Source of the DNA: Ga0077555 sp041397775
GTDB lineage: Bacteria; Pseudomonadota; Alphaproteobacteria; Rhizobiales; Hyphomicrobiaceae
Length of the DNA stretch: 64,000 nt
Assembly: GCA_041397775.1 (NCBI GenBank)
Contig: JAWKWB010000005.1
Span: forward strand, 434,001-498,000
Direction: 5' to 3'
This document shows positions 1 to 8,162 of this stretch, piece after piece; the first letter of the stretch is position 1; each line of letters begins with the position of its first letter. The notes under the pieces were generated by a model. The model was not told the origin of the DNA and did not search any database. It saw nothing but the letters and a program-made list of their open reading frames with translations. A program made the translations under genes and the position numbers.

Positions 1-411
1 GTCATTGGGAACCTTCGTCAGATCCTTGTGCAGTTCGCCCACGACGCGCTCCGCCACGGCCTTCGCCATCGCCTCGCGCAGATCGCCCAGCATGACGGGC
101 GGCGCGATCACCACGAGCCGGTCGAAAGCGTCGCGCGCCTGCGCATCGGCCAGAACGCCGGCCAGGTGATGGGCAAAGCGCGTCTTCAGCTCGCGATGGG
201 GATCGGTCGGCGCTTCCATGGACGAGCGGCGCGGGCTCGCCGAGCTGAACGAACGTCCGGGCTGATCGGTCACCAGATCGCGCGTTGCGGCGTGGTCTGC
301 CTCGAACACCTGGCCGTCGACCGCCGCAAGGCCGGGCGATCCCGCCACGTGCTCCAGAATACGGGCGCGGCCGGCGTCCGCGATCAGCACCCAGGTACGA
401 GCCTTCTTCAT
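1..411 (-). CDS. Host attachment family protein (3' end outside window)
   Basis: The first 137 codons are present and the gene runs off the left edge. The N-terminus (MKKARTWVLIADAGRARIL) followed by an acidic and Ser-rich stretch and then a 'RFAHHLAGVLADAQ' helix is the pattern of the 'protein required for attachment to host cells' family. That family is a small cytoplasmic fold related to release-factor-like domains and has no firm enzymatic role. The ATG at 411 is the first residue of the conserved block. It is the last gene of a leftward run, 154 bp beyond the dehydrogenase gene. Assignment rests on overall resemblance, so function stays open. Confidence 0.75.
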   Translation of the reverse strand, partial: MKKARTWVLIADAGRARILEHVAGSPGLAAVDGQVFEADHAATRDLVTDQPGRSFSSASPRRSSMEAPTDPHRELKTRFAHHLAGVLADAQARDAFDRLVVIAPPVMLGDLREAMAKAVAERVVGELHKDLTKVPND

Positions 412-565
412 CGCATCACTCCTTGCCCGCCCGCATCGGTGGGAGAACGACGTGCGCGACAAGGGGGCGGACCCGTGCGCACCGAACGTCGGCCCCCATC
501 AAACGGAAACGGCTCGCGTCGGGCATTGCGCCCAATCAAAGAGCTGGACTGCGCATATTTGGCGA

Positions 566-1576
566 TCAGGCCTCCGCCAGGGCCTCGACCTCGGCCAGCA
601 GGCGGGCATCGACGCCGACGCCGTCCCGCAGCGCCTGCGCTCTCAGCGCTGCCTTGCGCGCGCCGGGCAACCGCGCACCGTCCCCGACGATTGCAGCGGC
701 CAGCGCGCCGATCCGCGCGCCGAACACCTCGCTGCCCGCGAAGGCGCCCGCGTCGATGGCGATGATGAACTGGCCCACATCGGGGGCGCCGCCCTTGTCG
801 TCCAGGAACGAGGTCGCCTCGAACGCCAGCTTCGAACCCGTGACGGCCGCCGCCAGCACCTCCACCATCAGGGCCAGCGCCGCGCCCTTGGCACCCCCCG
901 CCGGCAACAACGTACCTTGCAGCGCCGCCTTCGCATCGGTGGTGGGCGCGCCGGTCTCGTCCACGGCCCAGCCTGCCGGGATCGCCTCGCCCTTCTGCGC
1001 GGCGGCCAGGATCTTGCCGCGTGCCACTTCCGTGAGCGCCAGATCGACCACCACGGGCGCCCCGCCCGGCACCGGGGCCGCAAAGGCCACGGGATTGGTG
1101 CCGAGTAGCCCGCGCCTGCCGCCCCAGGCCGCCATGGCCGAGGGCGTGTTGGCGAACATGAGCGCGAGGCAGCCTGCCTCCGCCAGCCGCTCGACGACGA
1201 GGCCCAGCGCGCCCGCGTGATGCGAACGGACGACGGCTGCCGCCGCGATGCCCATCTCCCGCGCAAGTCCGGGCAATTCGCTCACGACACGATCGAACGC
1301 GGGGTAGGCGAAGCCGTATCCCGCATCGACGACGAGCGCGGCTGGCCGCGGCCGGCGCGCCGTCACGGCCGCATCGCCCTTCACCTTGCCGGCCCGCACC
1401 TGCGCCGTATAGCTCGGCACGCGCGACAGGCCGTGCCCCGCTTCTCCGTCGATCTCGGCCAGGGTCAGCGCCCGCGCGACGCAGGCGGCATTGGCCGTGC
1501 CGGTTCCCGCCGCGACCAGCGCGCGGCCGATGGTGTCCTGGAGCGCTGCCGCGCCGATCGTCGCGCGGGTACTCAT
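566..1576 (-). CDS. Ldh family (malate/L-lactate dehydrogenase-like) oxidoreductase
   Basis: This 336-residue protein has the length and layout of the NAD(P)-dependent Ldh_2 family (malate, ureidoglycolate, sulfolactate or delta-piperideine-2-carboxylate reductases), which is unrelated to classical Rossmann lactate dehydrogenases. Visible family blocks are VVRSHHAGALG near residue 115, where the catalytic His lies, then GGRRGLLGTNPVAFAAP and the C-terminal GGAKGAALALMVEVL. The start is the ATG at 1576, which overlaps the stop of the isomerase gene by 4 bp, so the two are translationally coupled. Substrate cannot be read from sequence. The pairing with a hydroxychromene carboxylate isomerase suggests catabolism of an aromatic or 2-oxoacid compound, which is inference. 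Confidence 0.85.
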   Translation of the reverse strand: MSTRATIGAAALQDTIGRALVAAGTGTANAACVARALTLAEIDGEAGHGLSRVPSYTAQVRAGKVKGDAAVTARRPRPAALVVDAGYGFAYPAFDRVVSELPGLAREMGIAAAAVVRSHHAGALGLVVERLAEAGCLALMFANTPSAMAAWGGRRGLLGTNPVAFAAPVPGGAPVVVDLALTEVARGKILAAAQKGEAIPAGWAVDETGAPTTDAKAALQGTLLPAGGAKGAALALMVEVLAAAVTGSKLAFEATSFLDDKGGAPDVGQFIIAIDAGAFAGSEVFGARIGALAAAIVGDGARLPGARKAALRAQALRDGVGVDARLLAEVEALAEA

Positions 1577-2175
1577 TTCTTCGCCAGTTCGCGCTCGAGC
1601 AACTCGAGGCGGTCCTGCCCCCAGAAGAATTCGCCGCTTTCCAGATAGTAGGTCGGCGCACCGAACACACCACGCGCCAGCGCCTCCGCCGTCCATGCGT
1701 CGTGGATCTTGTCGAGTTCGGCATCGGACGGGCCGGCCTTGGCGATGGCGTCGGCATCGAGCCCGGCGCGCTTGGCCGCCGCCTGGATCACGCTCCACTC
1801 GCCCAGGTTTTCCTCGCGCTCCCAGATGGCCCGTCCCATTTCGGTGGCGAGCGCGTGCGCATCGGCACCCGCAAGCTTCGCAGCGATCAGCACGCGCGTG
1901 CCCGGCGTCTCGTCGGAGGGGAAGAACTTCGGCTGGATGACGAGCGGCAGCCCGCGCACCTCCCGCCAGCGCTTCAGCTCCATCAGGCGGTAGGCCTGGC
2001 GGGCGGGCGCGCGCTTGGGCAGCGGCAGGCCACCCGTCTCCGGGAAGATGACGCCGAATTTCACGGGCTTGATGTCGACCGTCTGGCCGTAGCGCCCGGC
2101 GAGTTCGGCGAGCTTGGCGCTGCCCAGATAGGTCCAGGGCGAATTCAGCGTCATGTAATAGGTGATCGTAGGCAT
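1573..2175 (-). CDS. 2-hydroxychromene-2-carboxylate isomerase (DsbA/GST-kappa fold)
   Basis: A 200-residue protein of the NahD/GST-kappa group. These glutathione-dependent isomerases convert 2-hydroxychromene-2-carboxylate to an open-chain benzalpyruvate during naphthalene-type degradation. The N-terminus reads YYMTLNSPWTYLG, with the Ser that replaces the DsbA CXXC cysteine and activates glutathione. FGAPTYYLESGEFFWGQDRL near the end is the cis-Pro/FWGQDR signature. Upstream in-frame Met codons exist, but the ATG at 2175 begins exactly at the conserved beta strand. It overlaps the Ldh-like gene. Many members occur outside naphthalene pathways, so the true substrate is uncertain. Confidence 0.88.
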   Translation of the reverse strand: MPTITYYMTLNSPWTYLGSAKLAELAGRYGQTVDIKPVKFGVIFPETGGLPLPKRAPARQAYRLMELKRWREVRGLPLVIQPKFFPSDETPGTRVLIAAKLAGADAHALATEMGRAIWEREENLGEWSVIQAAAKRAGLDADAIAKAGPSDAELDKIHDAWTAEALARGVFGAPTYYLESGEFFWGQDRLELLERELAKK

Positions 2176-2309
2176 CGTGACGAAGCTCCCAATGGACGAC
2201 GATTTCCTCGCCACCGTCGCAGAGTTGCGTGCCCCTGCCAACGGGGATGCACACGGGGGGACGCGTCGGCTGGAACGAGCCGCGCGACGAGTGCGACGGG
2301 TCAGCAGCC

Positions 2310-3563
2310 CTACTTGTCGGTCACCGTGCGCTTGGTCACGTCACCCGCCTCGCGCAGCAGGATGTAGCGGTTTTTCTGCCGCTGCAGCCTCAAGGCCGCA
2401 GTGCCGCGCCCCACAATGCGTTTCTTGTCGTTCTCGACATCGAATGTGTAGTCGAAGGCGACATCGAAAATGCCGTCCGCCAGTTGCTCGATGCGCAGCG
2501 TATCCCGCAGCATCTTGTAGCGCCGGTTGGGCCACCTCCTGTAGTAGGCGACCTTGTCGCGCATGACCTTGGCCCGCGTGATCTTCCTGTCTGCGTAGTA
2601 GTCGACGATATCGGCATAGGATTCCGCGCCGAGTGGCGTCGCACCGGACTCGCCTGCGAGGTATTTCCATTCCACGAAGTAGGCGACACGCCCGTCGGGA
2701 TCGGGCTTCGCCCCGGCCGATTGGCCGGTGGGGGCGGGCGATCGCGCGACCTGCGTCGACCACGCGCCACGCGCGCTCCGCGTCGCCCCGCCCGGCGACG
2801 GCACCGCCGCCACCTGGAACTCGCCGATCAGCGACGACGTCTCCCAGGGCACCTGGGTGCGGCCCGTGCGCGCATAGACGATCTCGCGCGTACGCTTGAA
2901 GGCCGCCTCGATCGACTTGGGATGATCCATCAAGGCCGTGGCCAGCGCCTCCGCATATGGGCTGTTGGCGCCTTCGCCATCCAGTGCGACCTTGCCCGGG
3001 GCTGTCGAGAACGCGATGAACGTGCCCACCGGCGCCTCGAAGCCGGCAAGGCCGTTCGCCGTCACCTTGAGCCGCCTCTTGAACGGGTTGTCGCGACAGG
3101 CATCCAGCACGATGACGTTCATGCGGTTTTCCGCGTCGTAGAGCGCGTTGATCACATCGGCCAGGTGAACCGCTTCGATCGCCGCGTCGCTCTCCTTGCG
3201 GATGTCGGCATCGATGGGGAGCAGATAGTTGTTCTCGCGCACCTGCATGCCATGCCCGGCGAAATAGATGAGGCTCACGGTGTCGCGGCCCGCCTCCTGC
3301 AGGCGCGTGGTGTGCTCCCGGATGGCGCGGCGCAGGCGCTTGCCATCGACGTCGAGCGCCAGCGTCACCTCGAAGCCGTTGGCACTGAGCGCGTTCGCGA
3401 TGAGACGGGCGTCGGCAACCGGGTTCTTCAACGCTGGGATCGTCTGGTAGCCACCGTTGCCGATGACGAGGGCGAGTTGCCGGCCGGTTTGCGCCGCGGC
3501 GTCGCCGCACGACAGCAGCAGAGCCGACAGCACGACGACAGCAAGCTGTACTCGTGAGGCCAT
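2310..3563 (-). CDS. Secreted caspase-like (C14 metacaspase family) protein
   Basis: A 417-residue protein starting at the ATG at 3563 with a signal segment (VQLAVVVLSALLLSCGDAAAQ). It is either cleaved after AAA or lipidated at Cys19. A caspase p20-type domain follows: ALVIGNGGYQ, the catalytic His in IYFAGHGMQ (His104) and the catalytic Cys in VLDACRDNPF (Cys156). The region 160-260 carries the substrate-pocket-like FIAFSTAPG and SPYAEAL segments. The last 140 residues form a basic, Tyr-rich domain without a recognised name. The His-Cys dyad is intact, so peptidase activity is plausible. It is monocistronic by spacing, and nothing nearby identifies a substrate. Confidence 0.88.
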   Translation of the reverse strand: MASRVQLAVVVLSALLLSCGDAAAQTGRQLALVIGNGGYQTIPALKNPVADARLIANALSANGFEVTLALDVDGKRLRRAIREHTTRLQEAGRDTVSLIYFAGHGMQVRENNYLLPIDADIRKESDAAIEAVHLADVINALYDAENRMNVIVLDACRDNPFKRRLKVTANGLAGFEAPVGTFIAFSTAPGKVALDGEGANSPYAEALATALMDHPKSIEAAFKRTREIVYARTGRTQVPWETSSLIGEFQVAAVPSPGGATRSARGAWSTQVARSPAPTGQSAGAKPDPDGRVAYFVEWKYLAGESGATPLGAESYADIVDYYADRKITRAKVMRDKVAYYRRWPNRRYKMLRDTLRIEQLADGIFDVAFDYTFDVENDKKRIVGRGTAALRLQRQKNRYILLREAGDVTKRTVTDK

Positions 3564-3689
3564 ACCGGCCCCTGGCAAGCGCCTCGGCATGCGCATCCCG
3601 CTCCCTCCCTTCAGGCGCCTGCCCCGAAGTGTGGGACAGGCCATCTCCTTTGCCACCCGTGCCGCCATCGCCATGGCGGCCGAGCGCGG

Positions 3690-4583
3690 TCAGTCCTTCT
3701 TCGCACGCACGTAGTCGACGACGCTCGAGAAGTCGCGATGGTCGCTGCCCGTCAGCGCCATGAAATGGCGGAAGGCCGCCAGCGCCTGCGCGCCCATCGG
3801 CGTCGCCACGCCCGCATCCTGGGAGGCCGTCTGCGCCAGCGTCAGGTCCTTGACCAGCAGCGTCGTGTTGAAGCCGCGGGTGTAGTTCCGGCTGGCGGGT
3901 GTCGTCGGCACGATGTCGGGGATCGGGCAGTAGTTCGACAGCGTGAAGCTGTTGCCCGTCGAGGTCGTGACCACATCGAACAGGATCTGGTGCGAGATGC
4001 CGAGCTTCTCGGCCAGCGCAAAGCCCTCGCACACGCCCAGCATGTTGATGGCCATCATCATGTTGTTGCAGATCTTGACGGCCTGGCCCGCGCCAGCGTC
4101 GCCGCAATGCACGACCTTGCGGCCCATGCCCTCGAGCACCGGACGCGCCTTCTCGAAGGCGTCCTTGGTTCCGCCGCACATGAAGGTCAGCGTCCCGCCC
4201 TCCGCACCCGCGGTGCCACCCGAGACGGGGGCATCGAGCGACAGCATTCCCGCGGCAGCGGCTAATTCGTGCGCCTTGCGGGCCTGGCCGACGTCGATGG
4301 TCGAGGCGTCGATGAACAACGTGCCCTTGGTGGCCGATTGGAACACACCCGCCTTCTCGTAGACCGCCAGCGTCTCCTTGCCGGTCGGCACCATGGTGAC
4401 GACCACGTCGACGTCCTTTGCCGCCTCGGCGGCGGAGGCGGCTCGCTTGACGCCGGCCTGGGCGGCCTTCGTCAGGTTGTCCTCCATGATGTCGAAGCCC
4501 TTCACCTCGTGGCCTTTTTTCACGAGATTGCCGGCCATGGGGAGACCCATGTTGCCGAGCCCGACGAAGCCGACCTTTGCCAT
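3690..4583 (-). CDS. NAD(P)-dependent 3-hydroxyisobutyrate dehydrogenase family reductase
   Basis: A 297-residue beta-hydroxyacid dehydrogenase. The N-terminal Rossmann motif is GFVGLGNMGLPMAGNL. The substrate-binding DAPVSGGTAGAEGG loop lies near residue 120 and the catalytic Lys is in GQAVKICNN near residue 170. The family oxidises 3-hydroxyisobutyrate in valine catabolism or reduces tartronate semialdehyde, and sequence alone does not separate these. A strong ribosome-binding site (GAAGGAGA) precedes the ATG at 4583, which excludes the longer upstream reading frame. It diverges from the MFS gene that starts 220 bp away. A second family member lies at 45.8-46.7 kb. Confidence 0.88.
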   Translation of the reverse strand: MAKVGFVGLGNMGLPMAGNLVKKGHEVKGFDIMEDNLTKAAQAGVKRAASAAEAAKDVDVVVTMVPTGKETLAVYEKAGVFQSATKGTLFIDASTIDVGQARKAHELAAAAGMLSLDAPVSGGTAGAEGGTLTFMCGGTKDAFEKARPVLEGMGRKVVHCGDAGAGQAVKICNNMMMAINMLGVCEGFALAEKLGISHQILFDVVTTSTGNSFTLSNYCPIPDIVPTTPASRNYTRGFNTTLLVKDLTLAQTASQDAGVATPMGAQALAAFRHFMALTGSDHRDFSSVVDYVRAKKD

Positions 4584-4803
4584 ACCTGCTCTCCTTCTCG
4601 AAGTTGGCCCCGCTTCCGCATGGGGTCGGGGCAGCACACATTCCGCGCGCGACCCTAGCGCCCCCGCGCCGAATGTGGAATGGCGGTCTTCAGTCGCCGG
4701 CAGATACGGACCCTGCATGGCGCCCCCTCTCAATTGAGGGAAGACGCCCCGGGAACCGGACCTTATGCTCCCGCGCCACGCCGTCGCCACCCGCCCGGAG
4801 CCC

Positions 4804-6024
4804 ATGTCCCAGGATTCAGCCGAAAGCCCCAAGCGCCCTTGGGCCGCGATTCTTGCCGCAGGCGTGCTCGTGCTGCCGCTCGGGTCGATCTATGCCTTCA
4901 GCGTCTTCCTCAAGCCGCTGGAGACGCTGCTTGGTGCCTCACGTTCCGAGCTGGCCACCGTCTTTGGCATCGCGGCGGTCTGCTACACGCTGGGCATGAA
5001 CATCGGCCCGTATCTTTTTCGGCCGCTGGGGACGGCGGGCCTCTTCATCCTGAGCGCCCTGGCAAGTGCCGGAGGCACCGCGATCGCCGCCCTCGCGCGG
5101 ACCTTCCCGGAGTTGGCATTCGGCTATGGCGTGCTGTTCGGTATCGGCGGCGGCCTGGCCTTCGTGGCGATCCAGCAGGGCGTCAACCTGATGGGTATGC
5201 GCCGCACCGGCCTCGTCAACGGCTATCTCGTGAGCCTGCTGCCGCTCGGTGCCATGCTCTCCGCCCCGGCCTGCGGCTGGGGCATCGCCCGCTTCGGCGT
5301 GCGCGAAACCCTCGCCGCCATGGCCGCACTGCTCGTCGTCAGCGGGCTCGTGGCGGTGGGGCTGGCGCGGTTCGCGGGCATGTCACTGGGCGCCGGCGTC
5401 GTCCGCGGCGGCAACCTGGCCGGCGGCGGCATCGGCCAGCGGGCAATCTTCTGGAAGCTGTTCGCCGTCTTCTTCCTGGCGGCGGCGGCCGGCCTCATGG
5501 TGCTCGGGCAGGCGGCCGGCATCGTCGCCGCCTACGGCGGGGACACGACACTCGCCTACATCGCCACGACCGGGCTCACCGCGGCCATCGCCACCGCCCG
5601 CCTCGGCGGCGGCTCGCTGGTCGATCGCTTGTCGGTTCCCGGCGTCATGGCCGGCGCGCAGATCGTCGCGTGCCTGGGCGCCATCGCGGTGACGCTCACC
5701 CCCACGGCGCACGTCTCCATCGCGGCCCTCGTCGCCATCGGCGTCGGCTACGGCGTCATCTCCGGCGCGACGGCAGCAGGCATCGCCGACTACTGGCGGC
5801 GCGATCTCTTCGGCCGCGTCGCCGCCAAGGTCTACATCGCCTGGTGCGCCGCCGCCGTCACATTGCCCATCCTCGCCGCACGCCTGTTCGATCTGACGGG
5901 CAGTTATCACACGGCCTTCATCATCGCCGGTGGCGCCAACCTCGCGGCGGCGTTGGTCGCCCTGACGCTGCCGCGACAGGGCGCCAAGGTCGCTACCGCA
6001 GCACCTCCCGGATACCCGCGATGA
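4804..6024 (+). CDS. MFS transporter (oxalate/formate antiporter-like)
   Basis: A roughly 406-residue polytopic protein with about twelve hydrophobic segments. The first is AAILAAGVLVLPLGSIYAFSV, and the loop QQGVNLMGMRRTGLVNGYL sits between early helices. The opening 'G..YAFSVFLKPLE' resembles the OFA (oxalate/formate antiporter) branch of the major facilitator superfamily, whose members move organic acids across the inner membrane. Another in-frame ATG lies at 4765. The 4804 ATG is preferred because GGAG lies just before it and it sits nearest the first helix. The last 32 bases overlap, on the opposite strand, the end of the E1 beta gene. Confidence 0.85.
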   Translation: MSQDSAESPKRPWAAILAAGVLVLPLGSIYAFSVFLKPLETLLGASRSELATVFGIAAVCYTLGMNIGPYLFRPLGTAGLFILSALASAGGTAIAALARTFPELAFGYGVLFGIGGGLAFVAIQQGVNLMGMRRTGLVNGYLVSLLPLGAMLSAPACGWGIARFGVRETLAAMAALLVVSGLVAVGLARFAGMSLGAGVVRGGNLAGGGIGQRAIFWKLFAVFFLAAAAGLMVLGQAAGIVAAYGGDTTLAYIATTGLTAAIATARLGGGSLVDRLSVPGVMAGAQIVACLGAIAVTLTPTAHVSIAALVAIGVGYGVISGATAAGIADYWRRDLFGRVAAKVYIAWCAAAVTLPILAARLFDLTGSYHTAFIIAGGANLAAALVALTLPRQGAKVATAAPPGYPR

Positions 6025-6944
6025 TGCGGTTGCGATCCGGGAAGACGAAATCCTCCATCACCGGGCTGTAGGGGATCGGCACGTTGTGGGCGCACACGCG
6101 CTTCACGGGCGCCTTGAGGCTGCGGAACGTATCGGGGTCCTCGCTGACGAGTGCGCCGACCTCGGCCGCAAACCCCGCCGTCGGCCCCGCCTCGTCGGCG
6201 ACCACCACACGCCCGGTCTTGCGCGCGGAGGCACGGATCGCCTCCACGTCGAGCGGCACCAGCGTGCGCGGATCCACGACCTCGACCGAGATCCCCTCCT
6301 TGGCCAGTTCCTCGGCGGCCGCGAGCGCCTCGTGCACCAGCCAGGCGATGGCGACCACGGTGACGTCGCTGCCCTGCCGCTTCACGTCCGCCTTGCCGAT
6401 GGGGATGGTGTAGTCGTCCTCGGGCACCGGCCCCTTCATGGTCAGCAGACGGTTCGACTCGAACGATGACGGGATTGCTGTCACGGATCGCCGACTTCAG
6501 CAGCCCCTTGAGATCGTAGGGCGTCGACGGCAGGAACATCTTCAACCCGCTCAGGTTCATGAACATCGAGTAGGGGCACTGGCAGTGCTGGGCGGCCAGG
6601 CGCGTGCCCCCGCCGACGTTGGCGCGGAACGTGATCGGGAACGTCCGCTGGCCACCAAACATGTAGTGGATCTTGGCCGCCTGGTTGGCGATCTGGTCCA
6701 TGGCGACGAACGAGAACGTCACCTGCCGCCAGTCCACGATCGGGCGGTAGCCCGAGCCGGCAGCACCGAGCCCCATGCCCGTGAACGCACCTTCCGCGAT
6801 GGGCGTCGCCTTGATGCGGCCCCCACCGAATTCCTTCAGCAGCGGCATGATGGCGTCCGTCGACATGTAGAATGTCTTGGCATCGCGCCGCATTTCCTGG
6901 GCCACCGCTTCGACGCCGGCCTGAGCGTAGGTCAACTCACGCAT
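5993..6944 (-). pseudogene. 2-oxoacid (pyruvate/acetoin) dehydrogenase E1 beta subunit, frameshifted
   Basis: The reading frame opened by the ATG at 6944 (RBS GGGGAGG) encodes a normal E1-beta N-terminus (MRELTYAQAGVEAVAQEM, then FPITFRANVGGG, then SAIRDSNPVI). It then loses homology at about 6464. The rest of the subunit (NRLLTMKGPVP through VVVADEAG to RNRIIAGIREVLR) continues in another frame to the TAG at 5993. The join needs one base removed or two added near 6461-6470. Total length (about 317 codons) fits the family once corrected. Neither half is otherwise degraded, which fits a very recent mutation or a sequence error. Only 14 bp separate it from the E1 alpha stop, so the two form an operon. 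Confidence 0.85.
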
Positions 6945-6958
6945 GTTCTTGCCTCCCC

Positions 6959-7924
6959 TCAGGCCGCGAAAACGTCTTCGAGCGCCTGCTCGGGCTTTGG
7001 AAACGGGCTGGCTTCGGCGAAGGCCACGGACGCCGCGATGTCGGCGAGCACGGATTTTTCGAGCGCCGCCAGCGCCTCGTCCGTGAGGTGCCCCTGCGCC
7101 TTCAACGTGTCGGCCAGCCGCTTGATCGGGTCCTTCGCCATCCAGGCGTCGATTTCCTCCTCGGTGCGGAAATCCGGCTGCCCCTTGCGCTCGGTGTGGG
7201 CGCGCCAGCGGAACGTCTTGCACTCGATCAGCGTCGGCCCCTCGCCGGCCCGTGCGCGCTCCACGGCGCGCGCGGCCTCCCTGTAGACCGCGAAGATGTC
7301 GTTGCCGTCCACGATGACGCCGGGGATGCCATAGCCCGCGGCCCGCCCGGCCACATCGGGCATGGCGTGCGTGTCCGCTGCCGCGGTCTGGGCGGCATAG
7401 CGGTTGTTCTCGCAGATGTAGACCATGGGCAGCTTCCAGGCCGCCGCGATGTTCAGGCACTCGTGGAACGGCCCCGCGTTCGACGCGCCATCGCCGAAGA
7501 ACGAGACCGCGACCCGGCCCTCGCCGTCCATCTGCGCGGCAAGACCGGCCCCCGTGACGATCGAGATGCCGCCCGCGACGATGCCGTTCGCGCCGAGCAT
7601 GCCGATATCGAAATCGGCGATGTGCATGGAGCCGCCCTTGCCCTTGCAGTAGCCGTCGACGCGGCCGTAGAGCTCGGCCATCATGCGATTGAGGTCCGCG
7701 CCCTTGGCGATGCAGTGACCGTGCCCGCGATGCGTGGAGATGATGCGGTCACCCTTTTCCAGCGCGCTGCAGACACCCACCGCCACGGCTTCCTCGCCGA
7801 TGTAGCAATGCACGACGCCGTAGATCTTGCCGGCATGATAATCGTCCGACGCACGCTCCTCGAACCGGCGGATCACCTGCATCTGACGCAGCATTTCGAG
7901 CTGCTTGTCAGGAGATAGATTCAT
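6959..7924 (-). CDS. 2-oxoacid (pyruvate/acetoin) dehydrogenase E1 alpha subunit
   Basis: A 321-residue thiamine-diphosphate-dependent alpha subunit of the two-subunit (alpha2beta2) E1 type. It shows the ISTHRGHGHCIAKG block, the TPP-binding motif GDGASNAG through to ICENN, and a phosphorylation-loop-like segment (TFRWRAHTERKG). The enzyme decarboxylates a 2-oxoacid and passes the acyl group to a lipoyl E2. No E2 or E3 gene is in the window, so the complex must borrow them or the genes act as in acetoin dehydrogenase. The ATG at 7924 begins the conserved helix, and GGGAG lies about 8 bases upstream. It heads the operon with the damaged beta gene. Confidence 0.92.
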   Translation of the reverse strand: MNLSPDKQLEMLRQMQVIRRFEERASDDYHAGKIYGVVHCYIGEEAVAVGVCSALEKGDRIISTHRGHGHCIAKGADLNRMMAELYGRVDGYCKGKGGSMHIADFDIGMLGANGIVAGGISIVTGAGLAAQMDGEGRVAVSFFGDGASNAGPFHECLNIAAAWKLPMVYICENNRYAAQTAAADTHAMPDVAGRAAGYGIPGVIVDGNDIFAVYREAARAVERARAGEGPTLIECKTFRWRAHTERKGQPDFRTEEEIDAWMAKDPIKRLADTLKAQGHLTDEALAALEKSVLADIAASVAFAEASPFPKPEQALEDVFAA

Positions 7925-8162
7925 GAGCCTCGCTCCCTGCACGTTTCCTCGCGGTGCATGGTGGGGGCAATGCCGCAGCAACGCAACCGCGCGTCTGCGC
8001 GCATGCCCGCAGCATGCGGGCCATCGCTGCAGGGAGGCTCCCCGCGCGGGGCCAAGAGCCATGCGCTGTCCCATCGGGAGCGATGCTGCATTTCCCCTTT
8101 GACGACAAAGCACTTTCGACACAACCTCTGCGCCTGCAATCGACAATCCAGGGAGTTTCCTC

